From assembly GCA_022797535.1 (NCBI GenBank), contig JAAWKU010000022.1, positions 1 to 54,643 on the forward strand: DNA of 54,643 bases, read 5' to 3'. The notes beneath the pieces are model-generated. The model saw nothing but the letters and a program-made list of their open reading frames with translations. It was not told the origin of the DNA and made no database searches. Position numbers and translations under genes: made by a program. Position 1 is the first letter of the stretch; every line of letters begins with the position of its first letter. Origin of the DNA: Lachnospiraceae bacterium. Its GTDB lineage: Bacteria; Bacillota; Clostridia; Lachnospirales; Lachnospiraceae. This document shows, piece by piece, positions 23,273 through 31,650 of this stretch.

Positions 23273-24769
23273 ATGAAAATGAAATGGAAAAACCAGTATA
23301 TCAGATGGGGATTGACAGCGCTGCTGGTAATCATGGGCGGCATTATGTTTTACTATCTTTTATTTCATTCCTCCAATATAAAGTCGGCGATTGACGTTAT
23401 GGTAGGAATTATGATGCCGGTGGTGTTTGGCTTTATACTGGCCTATCTGTTGACTCCAGTTCTGAACAGCATTGAACAGAGAATTTTATACCCCCTCAGA
23501 AGGCTTCTCAAGTTAAAAGATGGTCCTAAGTCACATGCCCGAACCCGAATGTTGGGTGTGCTGGTCACTGCCTTGCTTTTTTATTTGGCGATTCACCTTT
23601 TAATCAGTATGCTGGTATCTCAGATTGTTCCCAGCATCCAGAATATTGTCTCTAATTTTGATACATATATGACCAACTTTACCGCATGGATGAATCAACT
23701 TTTGGCAGACAATTCAGAGATCAAAGACTATGCAATCAGCCTGATTAACCGCTATTCTGAAGAGTTGGAACGTTTTCTCAACGAGACTGTCCTGACTAAG
23801 TCAAGCGAATTGATCAAGACCGTATCCTTAAGCGTACTGGGAATCTTTAAGACCCTGTGGAACTTTATTATTGGATTCATTATTTCCATCTATATTCTGG
23901 GCAGCAAGGAAAAGTTTGCCGTGCAGGCTAAGAAATTGATCTATGCCTGCTATCAGCCGGATTCAGCTAATGTGATAATAAACAATTTCCGTTTTGCCCA
24001 CAATACTTTTATCGGTTTTATCAGTGGCAAGATATTGGATTCCCTGATTATCGGTCTGCTGTGCCTGATCGGAACCACCATGTTGCGGACGCCCTATGCG
24101 GCTCTGATCAGCGTCATCATTGGTGTAACAAACATCATTCCCTTTTTCGGGCCATTTCTGGGCGCCATACCCAGCGCCGTACTGATACTGGTTGTGGATC
24201 CCATGCATCCGTTAAACTGCGTATATTTCATTATTTTCATACTGATTCTGCAACAGGTGGACGGCAACTTAATCGGACCCAAGATACTGGGAGACTCCAC
24301 CGGCCTGTCCGGCTTCTGGGTAATCTTTGCCATTACGCTTTTTGGAGGTATGTTTAATGTGCTGGGCATGATTGTGGGCGTGCCAATCTTCGCCATAATC
24401 TATGCTGCAGTAAGATCCTATGTGAACTCGGCCCTGATAAAAAAGAAAATGCCCATAAAGAGCGATATTTATGAAAGTATTGAATGTGTGGATGATGCTG
24501 GAATCCATACCATGGATAACCTGGAACGTCGCAAAATCATTAAATCCAGAAACATGGAGCAGAAAGAAAAGAAATCGGCGGAGGAGATTAACGACCGGCA
24601 GGATGAAAACCTGGTTTCTGGTATGAGGTTTATCAGCAATACTGAAGAATGGAAGAGAAGAATGCCTGTTCGGTGGAATGACGGACATGTGATTGCCCGG
24701 GATGATTTTGTCGTTCCCGAGCAGCCATCAGAAGATACCTCTACTCCTGAAAAAACAAATAAGGTTTAA
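23273..24769 (+). CDS. AI-2E family transporter (PerM/YdiK-like membrane protein)
   Basis: The 498-residue protein has about seven or eight membrane segments, with the family pattern VMVGIMMPVVFGFILAYLLTP near the N-terminus and ITNIIPFFGPFLGAIPSA-type sequence (VTNIIPFFGPFLGAIP) in the C-terminal half. Family members have been linked to autoinducer-2 export or Na+/H+ exchange; substrate cannot be read here. A charged cytoplasmic tail of about 90 residues follows the last membrane segment. ATG at 23273 has AGAGG upstream. Confidence 0.88.
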   Translation: MKMKWKNQYIRWGLTALLVIMGGIMFYYLLFHSSNIKSAIDVMVGIMMPVVFGFILAYLLTPVLNSIEQRILYPLRRLLKLKDGPKSHARTRMLGVLVTALLFYLAIHLLISMLVSQIVPSIQNIVSNFDTYMTNFTAWMNQLLADNSEIKDYAISLINRYSEELERFLNETVLTKSSELIKTVSLSVLGIFKTLWNFIIGFIISIYILGSKEKFAVQAKKLIYACYQPDSANVIINNFRFAHNTFIGFISGKILDSLIIGLLCLIGTTMLRTPYAALISVIIGVTNIIPFFGPFLGAIPSAVLILVVDPMHPLNCVYFIIFILILQQVDGNLIGPKILGDSTGLSGFWVIFAITLFGGMFNVLGMIVGVPIFAIIYAAVRSYVNSALIKKKMPIKSDIYESIECVDDAGIHTMDNLERRKIIKSRNMEQKEKKSAEEINDRQDENLVSGMRFISNTEEWKRRMPVRWNDGHVIARDDFVVPEQPSEDTSTPEKTNKV

Positions 24770-24775
24770 TAAGGA

Positions 24776-24878
24776 GATTACCCCTCATAAGTTGCGCGGC
24801 ACCTATGGCGCGGCTCTGTACCAGGAGACAATTGTGAAAACTTAAAACTGAGAAATGAGATATCTATCTGGTAGTGGA
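24776..24878 (+). pseudogene. Fragment of a tyrosine recombinase gene, split by repeat sequence
   Basis: Bases 24776-24830 read ITPHKLRGTYGAALYQET, the box II region of the recombinase at 21234-22181 (ITPHKLRSTYGTALYQET), with about five differences in 55 bases. The next piece of the same gene, GATATCTATCTGGTAG (DIYLV), appears at 24859-24878, but the two pieces are separated by about 28 bp containing ATTGTGAAAACT. Nothing else of the gene is seen. It begins directly after the stop of the AI-2E permease. Confidence 0.8.
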
Positions 24879-24945
24879 ATTGTAAAAACTGAGGAAATTG
24901 TGAAACTGAAAAAATTGTGAAAGACTGAGAAAAATTTAGATTTAG
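24829..24945. repeat. Degenerate tandem repeat around AATTGTGAAACTGA
   Basis: At least four copies of AATTGTGAAAACTGAG-like sequence start near 24829, 24878, 24895 and 24912, with roughly 17-20 bp spacing in the later ones. The first interrupts the recombinase fragment. The core resembles the terminal motif of the elements at 31463 and 50511, but I see no target duplication here. Confidence 0.65.
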
Positions 24946-24985
24946 AAAAAGAGTTTAACAGAAGAATGGAAGAGGAGTAGGAACA

Positions 24986-25450
24986 ATGCGATTTGTCATA
25001 CAGAGAGTGACAGAGGCTAACGTATCGGTAGACCAGCAAATAGTGGGTGCCATAGACAGGGGCTTGCTGGTGTTGGTCGGCGTGAGCCAGACAGATACCA
25101 GAATCGTTGCTGACAAAATGATCAAAAAGTTGTTAGGCCTGCGAATTTTTGAGGATCAGGAAGGAAAAACCAATCTGTCTCTGCAGGATGTGGATGGCAG
25201 TCTGCTTTTGATATCACAATTTACTTTATACGCTGACTGCCGCAAGGGCAATCGTCCTTCATTTATTAATGCGGGCGCTCCTGAACTGGCTGAGGACTTA
25301 TATCAATATATAATTAACCAATGTCGAGATCAATTCCCCAACCTGCCCCAGAGAGTTCAACAGGGACGCTTCGGAGCTAATATGAAGGTTTCTCTATTGA
25401 ACGATGGCCCTTTCACTGTTATATTGGATTCAGAAACACTTTCAATATAG
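24986..25450 (+). CDS. dtd: D-aminoacyl-tRNA deacylase
   Basis: Dtd hydrolyses D-aminoacyl-tRNAs and glycyl-tRNA(Ala) mischarges. The 154-residue protein begins [16 protein letters not shown] and has the active-site motif [17 protein letters not shown] and the cis-Gly-Pro motif [27 protein letters not shown] precedes the ATG. Confidence 0.96.
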   Translation: MRFVIQRVTEANVSVDQQIVGAIDRGLLVLVGVSQTDTRIVADKMIKKLLGLRIFEDQEGKTNLSLQDVDGSLLLISQFTLYADCRKGNRPSFINAGAPELAEDLYQYIINQCRDQFPNLPQRVQQGRFGANMKVSLLNDGPFTVILDSETLSI

Positions 25451-25556
25451 AAATGCCAGTTATAAATTAACAAAAATCAACCCCATTAAGTTTAACACAT
25501 TAGCGCAGATTGGATTCTGTGCACAGGAAAAACTAAGCGATAATTCAGGTGAAAGA

Positions 25557-25754
25557 ATGACTGCAGAAAAAAACAAGTACAAAACAATCCGTGAGATTCT
25601 AGATTATTGTGAATCAAATAATATAAATAATTTTGCAAACCTAGTTAATTGGTGCCGAATCAATAATTGGAAATGGTTCAAGGCAATCTGTGATGAAACA
25701 GAAGAAAATCATCCTATCATAGATTATTTTGAAAGCAAACTTGGAAATATTTAG
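25557..25754 (+). CDS. Small hypothetical protein
   Basis: I do not recognise it. The 65-residue product is rich in Asn, Trp and Glu (IREILDYCESNNINNFANLVNWCRINNWKWF read in parts) and looks like a small helical protein, possibly a helix-turn-helix-like fold. ATG at 25557 is preceded by AGGTGAA. The DNA is noticeably more AT-rich than its neighbours. The same frame is open upstream to 25404 across the end of dtd, which I discount. A terminator lies about 110 bp downstream. Confidence 0.45.
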   Translation: MTAEKNKYKTIREILDYCESNNINNFANLVNWCRINNWKWFKAICDETEENHPIIDYFESKLGNI

Positions 25755-25867
25755 CATATATCTAAATGCGACCACCTAGTATACGATTTATTGATTGTTT
25801 CCCTGGCATATTCTTGACATCCGGGAAATTATTGCAAAATTACAGTGGCCAAAAATTGCATAAATAC

Positions 25868-25918
25868 AGGCATCCGGCAGATGCGAACACGTCGCACCGG
25901 CTAGATGCCTTTTTATTC
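25868..25918 (+). terminator. Rho-independent terminator downstream of dtd and the small ORF
   Basis: AGGCATCCGGC pairs with GCACCGGCTAGATGCCT in the pattern AGGCATC...GATGCCT with an inner CCGG pair, followed by TTTTTATT. Confidence 0.65.
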
Positions 25919-25969
25919 TGCAACTATTCGTTAAACTTGTCTTTTGCGCATAGTTATTCGTATCTTTGT

Positions 25970-26209
25970 CTACATCTCCTGCCGAAGATTTTTCAGCTTT
26001 TCCAGCAATTCCAAATCATCTGCAGTGATTCGTATGTTTGTATGGAGTTCCTGGCCATCTGTTGTAATCACTTTGCATTCCATGACAGTTCCTTCTTGGA
26101 TGCCGGCTTTAGTAAATGCTTTGGCAAACTGCAGAAACTTTGGATGGTTGTTCTTAAACTTGTCAAAATCACTTTTTAATCCCAGTAAAGCCATAGGGTT
26201 CATATTCAT
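25970..26209 (-). CDS. Small hypothetical protein (79 residues)
   Basis: I do not recognise a named family. The protein is soluble: MNMNPMALLGLKSDFDKFKN, a helical FLQFAKAFTKAG segment, then a beta-like stretch VMECKVITTDGQELHTNIRI and a C-terminal helix LELLEKLKNL. GAGGTGTCTACAA precedes the ATG. It lies downstream of thrH on the same strand, with a 59-bp gap before it. Confidence 0.75.
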   Translation of the reverse strand: MNMNPMALLGLKSDFDKFKNNHPKFLQFAKAFTKAGIQEGTVMECKVITTDGQELHTNIRITADDLELLEKLKNLRQEM

Positions 26210-26268
26210 TTGTAGACACCTCGTTTAAACCAATCAAACAAAACTGTTATTGTGCCGTTGCTGTGCCA

Positions 26269-26874
26269 TTATTGTGCCATAGCCGCCTTGATGGCGGTCA
26301 TCAATTCTTCGTAAGTCTCATAGGCCGGAAGCTGCGGGTTGTCCGCCTTAATCTTGTCCGTGCTTCGGAACAGAAATCCTGCCTTGCTGGCCTTTATCAT
26401 GCCTAAATCATTATAACTGTCACCGCTGGCAATGGTTTCAAATCCAATCGACTGCAAAGCCTTGACCGTAGCCAGCTTTGCGTCGGCAATCCGCATTTTG
26501 AAGCCAGTGATCTCACCGTCTTTCGCCACCTCCAGAGAATTGCAGAATATGGTAGGCCACCCCAACTTTTCCATCAATGGACTGGCAAACTGGGTAAATG
26601 TGTCGCTGATAATGATGACCTGGGTGATGGAACGAAGTTCGTCCAGGAACTCTTTCGCTCCGGGCATGGGATCAATTTTGGCTATAGTTTCCTGGATTTC
26701 CTTTAATCCCAAATGATGTTCCTTCAATATTCCAAGCCGCCAATTCATCAACTTTTCGTAGTCGGGTTCATCCCGGGTGGTTCTCTTCAGTTCAGGGATG
26801 ACGCTGGCCTCAGCAAACGCAATCCAGATCTCCGGCACCAATACTCCTTCTAAATCCAAACAGGTAATATGCAT
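26269..26874 (-). CDS. thrH: ThrH-type phosphoserine/homoserine phosphatase (HAD family)
   Basis: ThrH acts as phosphoserine phosphatase and can transfer phosphate to homoserine. The HAD motif I has the ThrH form CLDLEGVLVPEIWIAFAE, followed by TTRDEPDYEKLMNWRL, motif II IIISDTFTQFA and motif III/IV ASGDSYNDLGMIK. It has 201 residues. I chose ATG at 26874 because GGAGG lies 8 bp upstream; the frame to 26889 would include that site. The last codons contain short TGTGCCAT-type repeats (26255-26281). Confidence 0.93.
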   Translation of the reverse strand: MHITCLDLEGVLVPEIWIAFAEASVIPELKRTTRDEPDYEKLMNWRLGILKEHHLGLKEIQETIAKIDPMPGAKEFLDELRSITQVIIISDTFTQFASPLMEKLGWPTIFCNSLEVAKDGEITGFKMRIADAKLATVKALQSIGFETIASGDSYNDLGMIKASKAGFLFRSTDKIKADNPQLPAYETYEELMTAIKAAMAQ

Positions 26875-26956
26875 ATATGTTTCCTCCATGATTTAAAATC
26901 AACAATATTACCCATTATACAACAATTAAGATGGATTCACAATACCTGAGATTCAA

Positions 26957-27517
26957 TTATGTACTCAATGCGTGTATCAGACTTTCAAATCTCTCAAAGT
27001 TTTTTTGCTGAATTACTATTTCCATTATTGAATCATATGCATAGCCGGCAAGGTCAAAAGAAAATAATACTTTATATCTCTTGTTATTCGGACGCGATTT
27101 GAGCTCCGTTATCGAAGGAATCTTACCCATATGCCATATTACGGACTTATCCGCCAGTTCCAGCAAAAGGGCTCCCGGTTTTTCCAAAAGCGAGGGAGGC
27201 TCTTCCATCTGGCCGTAAAGATAAGCGCGTAACTCCTTGTCTTCTTTATGCAAAGAGATCATGTACATTTCTCCTCTGTCAAAATAGAAGATACTGTTTG
27301 CGATAGTGATTGCTTTTTGCATCATGAAGTTAATCAGAATTGCAAGGAGTACCATCCAGATTCCCACCGTCAGGCATAGCCTGTACCCGCCAATCAGGAG
27401 AATTCCCAAAAGCAGAATGGCTCCTGCCGCAACCGCGCAAAGAATTGCCTGGTTATGTTTCTTTGGAACAGAAATCCAAATTTGTGCTTCTTCCCCATTT
27501 GCATATTCTTTTTCCAT
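26957..27517 (-). CDS. Hypothetical membrane protein
   Basis: I do not recognise a family. The 186-residue protein has a hydrophilic N-terminus, two adjacent membrane segments (about residues 25-68; AILCAVAAGAILLLGILLIG and LTVGIWMVLLAILINFMM), and a cytoplasmic or external domain with DRGEMYMISLHKEDKELRAY. ATG at 27517 has AAAGGGGA upstream; GTG at 27535 is less likely. Confidence 0.75.
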   Translation of the reverse strand: MEKEYANGEEAQIWISVPKKHNQAILCAVAAGAILLLGILLIGGYRLCLTVGIWMVLLAILINFMMQKAITIANSIFYFDRGEMYMISLHKEDKELRAYLYGQMEEPPSLLEKPGALLLELADKSVIWHMGKIPSITELKSRPNNKRYKVLFSFDLAGYAYDSIMEIVIQQKNFERFESLIHALST

Positions 27518-27591
27518 CTCATGTCCCCTTTTCACATAAATAGTATTTGCATTCTGAAATTGCTTTTTATTCCTCTTATACTATAATACAC

Positions 27592-27634
27592 AAAAAAGCG
27601 GAGGAATGCAACCCGTAAAGACTACATTCCTCCG
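27592..27634 (-). terminator. Rho-independent terminator after the lipoprotein gene
   Basis: On the minus strand CGGAGGAATG pairs with CATTCCTCCG around a 15-nt loop and runs into CTTTTTTG. The 10-bp stem is perfect. It lies about 20 bp after the stop codon at 27653. Confidence 0.85.
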
Positions 27635-27652
27635 TAATATTAGGTACTTATT

Positions 27653-28183
27653 TTATTTTTTGAAATATGTGAAAAATACATCTCCCTCCGAGTTGTCAGA
27701 GAAAAACTCCAGGTAAGAAACAGAAAATTCCTTTGACTCGGCAGGTACTTCATAAATAATGTGGTAGGTGCAGCTGTCTCCCTTGGCGAGACCGTATTCA
27801 GAAGGCATTATGGTGCTGGAACCATCCATCTCAATACCAAAGCCATAATCATCATCCCCATCTCCCAAATCATGCCACTGAATCTGGAAATCGCTGTTGT
27901 ACATGGGCAGTTCTTCACCGAAAGTATTCTTGATGGTGATAACTACATCCAAAAGCTGCATGCCATTACCGGGAGTATATCCCTCATATTCGGAAGGATA
28001 AGCCACAGAATCAACGCTGTACTCAAAGAATGCGGTTCGGAAAGTCGTGCCGATCTCGCCATCTGCCTGGCCGTCCTTTGCCGTCACAACGCTGTTTACC
28101 GGGCTTTTACCACATGCAGAAAGCATCATGCACGCCATCATCATTACTGCGATACTAGCTACTAATTTCTTACTGAATTTCAT
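27653..28183 (-). CDS. Secreted lipoprotein with a DUF4352-like domain
   Basis: The signal peptide MKFSKKLVASIAVMMMACM ends in the lipobox LSAC, giving a membrane-anchored extracellular protein of 176 residues before processing. The mature part resembles immunoglobulin-like DUF4352 domains: FEYSVDSVAYPSEYEG, MQLLDVVITIKNTFGEELPM, then a C-terminal strand-rich half. Function unknown. ATG at 28183 is chosen because GAGGAGAGGAG lies upstream. The neighbouring membrane protein gene is on the same strand. Confidence 0.8.
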   Translation of the reverse strand: MKFSKKLVASIAVMMMACMMLSACGKSPVNSVVTAKDGQADGEIGTTFRTAFFEYSVDSVAYPSEYEGYTPGNGMQLLDVVITIKNTFGEELPMYNSDFQIQWHDLGDGDDDYGFGIEMDGSSTIMPSEYGLAKGDSCTYHIIYEVPAESKEFSVSYLEFFSDNSEGDVFFTYFKK

Positions 28184-28257
28184 AATTCTCCTCTCCTCTT
28201 TCATAGGCTTATTATTGTCTGATCCCTGTCAGTCAGAGATCAAAAGAAATTATAGTA

Positions 28258-28896
28258 CTATTTTTCGTATTTGTCTATACCTTTTACGTATGAATTTTGC
28301 TTAATTTGAAAATTAAGATTTGCCTGTTTTCTTTTTCTGTTTTCCAGGAAAATCACCAGGCCCACCACAAAATCCAGGAAGGCTGCTATCCCGGCCACAT
28401 ATGCTTCTGCCATCCATAAGAATGCCAGACCAAGCCCCGGCCCCCGTCCCATGTCCTGGGTATGCCCCTTATAAGCAGAAAAATCATATACTTTTACCTG
28501 GTTGATCTGAGACAGATATCCGAGGCCGTAACCCTCATCAAGGATTTGATAGCCGGACAAGTCCATTATCTCATATTCTCCCTTCCAATAAGCTGTGGGA
28601 TAATAGCTGGGCTCCATGTAGGGAATCATCTCCCGCTGTTCTTCCGACACCTGGAAAGCTATGGTCTCGGAAGAATCGAGAATGCCATACATTTCATAAA
28701 AAATTCCTTCCTCCTTCGCCTGAAGCAGGATATGGCCAGTCAGCACGCCACTGTCGGAGAGAGCCTTATCCGTTTTGGAGACGCTGTTGCAGGAATTCCA
28801 GATCATCCAATAGGTCGCCAGCATCACCAGAAGAGTCAGTCCTCCGATGATGGGCAGTATCACCCGCAGGCAAACATTAAATATAGGCTTTTTCAA
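28258..28896 (-). CDS. Hypothetical membrane protein with two transmembrane segments
   Basis: I do not recognise it with confidence. The 212-residue protein has an N-terminal membrane segment (VILPIIGGLTLLVMLATYWM), an external domain of about 120 residues, and a second membrane segment (IAAFLDFVVGLVIFL) with a basic cytoplasmic tail (ENRKRKQ). It starts with TTG at 28896, overlapping the TGA of the GNAT gene, with GGGGAG upstream, so it is translationally coupled. Confidence 0.75.
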   Translation of the reverse strand: MKKPIFNVCLRVILPIIGGLTLLVMLATYWMIWNSCNSVSKTDKALSDSGVLTGHILLQAKEEGIFYEMYGILDSSETIAFQVSEEQREMIPYMEPSYYPTAYWKGEYEIMDLSGYQILDEGYGLGYLSQINQVKVYDFSAYKGHTQDMGRGPGLGLAFLWMAEAYVAGIAAFLDFVVGLVIFLENRKRKQANLNFQIKQNSYVKGIDKYEK

Positions 28897-29456
28897 TTTA
28901 CTCCCCTCTCTCCTTCCGCCGCCAGCGTCACCCGGCTGGCAAAGCGTTTTCCATAAACCTGGGAGAAAATTGCATGATATTCGTCAAAACCCACACGGCA
29001 TTGAAATGTCATAATCTCCATCTCCACGCCGAACAGTTCCACATGGTAATCCATGCTGTCCATGCCGCATGACTGATAGAAATGCCTGCGCTGCAGACGC
29101 TGCTGAAGGTTTTCGCAGGGGACATCCGGCGTCTCGATTTCCAAAAACAGTCTCCGGTCCCGATATCGTTCCTGCAAAAGCCGGAGAGCCTGCCCACCGC
29201 AGCCCTGTCCCCGGATATCCTTCACAATGGCAAAATAGTCCAGCAGCAAAAGATCCTGCCAGGCAATGGTAATGGCCAGACCCACCAGCCGCTCCTCCCG
29301 GTCTATCAGTCCCAGGATCTCGCTTATTCCTTCCCGCTGTTTCTTCCGGATCAGCCAGAAAGGTTTTTTCTCACTGGCCGGAAAGGCGGATCGGTATAAT
29401 TTTATCAGGTCTTTCATCTGCGTTTTGGTTAAATGCTCTGTTATTCGAATATCCAT
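28893..29456 (-). CDS. GNAT-family N-acetyltransferase
   Basis: The acetyl-CoA-binding signature is visible as VKDIRGQGCGGQALRLLQE after DLLLLDYFAIV, and RHFYQSCGM is the usual C-terminal strand-helix. It has 187 residues. The substrate is unknown. Its upstream side is the 43-bp repeat array, and no strong ribosome site precedes ATG 29456. Its stop overlaps the start of the next membrane protein gene. Confidence 0.82.
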   Translation of the reverse strand: MDIRITEHLTKTQMKDLIKLYRSAFPASEKKPFWLIRKKQREGISEILGLIDREERLVGLAITIAWQDLLLLDYFAIVKDIRGQGCGGQALRLLQERYRDRRLFLEIETPDVPCENLQQRLQRRHFYQSCGMDSMDYHVELFGVEMEIMTFQCRVGFDEYHAIFSQVYGKRFASRVTLAAEGERGVN

Positions 29457-29520
29457 ATTCTGTGCACCATTTCCCTATTCCTGTTTTGAATACATGCCGT
29501 TTACTATTCCTGAATTGTCT

Positions 29521-29873
29521 CCTGCCTGTTATTACGGACTTCCTGTCCAGCAAGTTCCTGATTTTAGCATGCTATTACGGACTTCCTGCCCGGCAGGCTC
29601 CTGATTTTAGCATGCTATTACGGACTTCCTGCCCGGCAAGTTCCTGATTTTAGCATACTATTACGGACTTCCTGCCCGGCAGGCTCCTGATTTTAGCTTG
29701 TTATTACGGACTTCCTGTCCAGAAGGCTCCTGATTTTAGCTTGCTATTATGGACTTCCGCCCAGTGAGTTTCTGATTATAGCTTGCCATTACAGACTTCC
29801 TGCCCAGTGAGTTTCTGATTATAGCTTGCTATTACAGACTTCCTGCCCAGTGTGTTCCTGATTTCAATTTCCT
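29521..29873. repeat. 43-bp tandem repeat array, eight units
   Basis: The anchor ATTACGG or a variant starts at 29531, 29574, 29617, 29660, 29703, 29746, 29788 and 29831, so the period is 43 bp (one unit is 42). Units contain ACTTCCTGCCCGGCAGG, which includes a near-palindrome, then CTCCTGATTTTAGC. Identity decays from the middle toward the dehydrogenase side. The array fills the gap between the GNAT and dehydrogenase genes and touches the last bases of the dehydrogenase. Confidence 0.95.
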
Positions 29874-30856
29874 GGCAGGATCACCAGCGGATTTTCCGTA
29901 TGTGTCATCATATCCCGTACTCCCTTAAAGGTTTTGTAAGCCATATTCCACACCACGCTTTCAGTATAAAAGGCAGTGTGGGGGGAAAGGAGTACGTTGG
30001 GAAAGGAACGCAGAACGGCCATCTGACGATTGACAATCACATCACCCATGCGGTTGGCATAGTACAACCCGGCCTCATCTTCCAGCACGTCCAGCGCTGC
30101 ATGTCCCACCTTGCCGGATTCCAGTCCCAGTATCAGCGCCTCCGTGTCCACCAGAGCGCCCCTGGCCGTGTTGACCAGGATCACGCCGTCCTTCATCCGG
30201 TCCATGGCGTGAGCGTCTACCAGATGATAATTCTCCGCCGTAGACGGGGCATGCAGTGTGATGATATCGCTCCGGGCATATAGATCGTCCAGAGGCACAT
30301 ACTCTGCCAGCCCCTCCAAGGCGGGATTTCTATGTAAATCATAGACCAGCATTTTGCAGCCGAATCCGCTCAGATGCCGGATCACAGTGCTGCCGATTTG
30401 TCCTGCCCCCACCACTCCCACAGTGCAGTGGCTGATATCCTTGCCCATCTTTCCCCGCAGGCTGTAATCCTGTACCAGAGAACGATTCATAATATGGGGC
30501 ATGTTGCGGCAGCACATAAGCATTAACATGATGGCATAGTCCGCAACAGTCTCCGGCTCATAGCTTACATGGCATACTCCCATGCCCAGCTCTCCCGCTT
30601 TTTTTAAATCTATATGGTCGATCCCGATGGAACGGGTGGCCACATACCGAACCCCGACATCATGGAAACGCTGCAGCATATCAGCCCCCATATCACAGGG
30701 GGTACAGCTGACAGCGTCAAATCCCCGGGCCAGAAGCACGTTGTCCGGGGAAGGGTATTCCGTACTGTATCCATACTGGGCGCCAAATTCCTCCGCCAAC
30801 CTGTCAAACATGGGTTTTTCGTCAAATTCCCGCAGGCAGTACGCAAATATTTTCAT
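29864..30856 (-). CDS. D-2-hydroxyacid dehydrogenase (D-lactate dehydrogenase type)
   Basis: The 330-residue NAD-dependent enzyme has the Rossmann motif VGVVGAGQIGSTVIRHL and the catalytic triad Arg (NTARGALVDTEAL), Glu (LDVLEDEAG) and His (LLSPHTAFYTESV). The N-terminus MKIFAYCLREFDE matches the LdhA/VanH-like branch, which reduces pyruvate or other 2-ketoacids to D-hydroxyacids. Its start overlaps the NUDIX gene by 35 bp, so both are probably cotranscribed. Confidence 0.9.
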   Translation of the reverse strand: MKIFAYCLREFDEKPMFDRLAEEFGAQYGYSTEYPSPDNVLLARGFDAVSCTPCDMGADMLQRFHDVGVRYVATRSIGIDHIDLKKAGELGMGVCHVSYEPETVADYAIMLMLMCCRNMPHIMNRSLVQDYSLRGKMGKDISHCTVGVVGAGQIGSTVIRHLSGFGCKMLVYDLHRNPALEGLAEYVPLDDLYARSDIITLHAPSTAENYHLVDAHAMDRMKDGVILVNTARGALVDTEALILGLESGKVGHAALDVLEDEAGLYYANRMGDVIVNRQMAVLRSFPNVLLSPHTAFYTESVVWNMAYKTFKGVRDMMTHTENPLVILPGN

Positions 30857-31433
30857 TGCCGTCCCCTTTCTCTTCTTCTGTCAGGGCGCCCATCGCAAAA
30901 AAGTATGCTGCCAGCTGCGCCCTGGAACTGAATTGTTCCGTCTGAATCAGTTCCCATACTTCTTCCCGGGTATAAAAACGGGAATCTATTTGCTCGTTCT
31001 CTGAAGTGTGATCAACCATTTCCCCCTCTGCCTCCACGATGGCAATATAGGTGGTGACGTCGGAAAAGGCCACTGCCGCAAAGGAAGCGGGAAGGATATC
31101 TCGTATCCGCCTGACAGAAAGACCGGTCTCTTCATACAGTTCCCTCTGAATGCAATCCTCCACGGACTCCCCTTCTTCCAACATGCCGGCGCAAAGGTTA
31201 TAGACACTTCTGTTAATTCCCATGCGGAATTCATGCAGCAGAAGCATTTTCCCCTGACATATCGCCACAATGGACACGCCGCTGGGAGTCTGCCCCAGAT
31301 CCTCCGGGGACGACAATTCCCTTCGGCTGACCATTTCGTATTTCTTTTCCCGTCCGGCTTTGTTCAGGTAGGTCAATTCGTAGTTTTTCAGGAATTTGCC
31401 GTTTCCCACCTTTTCCATCCTTAGAAGTTTCAT
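30822..31433 (-). CDS. NUDIX hydrolase (ADP-ribose pyrophosphatase-like)
   Basis: The Nudix box is complete: Gly-x5-Glu-x7-Arg-Glu-x2-Glu-Glu-x-Gly, in the stretch CAGMLEEGESVED followed by QRELYEETGLSV. The upstream GVSIVAICQGKMLLLHEFR resembles ADP-ribose pyrophosphatases. It has 203 residues; the true substrate is unknown. The MITE-like element at 31463-31640 lies about 30 bp upstream of its start codon. Confidence 0.87.
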   Translation of the reverse strand: MKLLRMEKVGNGKFLKNYELTYLNKAGREKKYEMVSRRELSSPEDLGQTPSGVSIVAICQGKMLLLHEFRMGINRSVYNLCAGMLEEGESVEDCIQRELYEETGLSVRRIRDILPASFAAVAFSDVTTYIAIVEAEGEMVDHTSENEQIDSRFYTREEVWELIQTEQFSSRAQLAAYFFAMGALTEEEKGDGNENICVLPAGI

Positions 31434-31462
31434 ATCCGTATCCTTTCCTTTCTATTATTAAT

Positions 31463-31640
31463 AGGTAATTGCGAAACTCTGTAAGCCGCATAAATAAAGA
31501 CTTTTTTGTTACCTTACTTGCTTTCGCTTCTCACTTACTTTTAAACACATTACACGAAATCTCTACTTAAAAATGGGGATTATAGCCTCATTATTGTGCA
31601 AAGCTCACAAATTCTAATTAGTAAGTTTCGCAATCGCCTA
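31463..31640. mobile_element. MITE-like element with terminal inverted repeats and 11-bp target duplication
   Basis: The ends AGGTAATTGCGAAACT (31463-31478) and AGTTTCGCAATCGCCT (31624-31639) are inverted repeats matching at 14 of 16 positions. The element is flanked by a perfect 11-bp direct repeat CTATTATTAAT (31452-31462 and 31641-31651). It is about 178 bp, AT-rich and without a coding frame of note. The right duplication ends on the first base of the rng stop codon. The same end motif occurs at 38151 and, diverged, at both ends of 50511-50730. Confidence 0.82.
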
Positions 31641-31650
31641 CTATTATTAA

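Noticed and set aside
24829..24945. Fourth full member of the MITE family
   Set aside because: The AATTGTGAAACT cores are in tandem rather than inverted, and no flanking direct duplication was found, so only a resemblance is reported.
25766..26228. Plus-strand ORFs opposite the 79-residue gene
   Set aside because: The minus-strand gene has a good ribosome site and a sensible soluble protein; the plus frames are Cys/Phe/Ser-rich shadows and start at the terminator.
29521..29873. CRISPR array
   Set aside because: Units of 43 bp follow each other directly with no unique spacers, and no cas genes are nearby. It is a simple tandem repeat.
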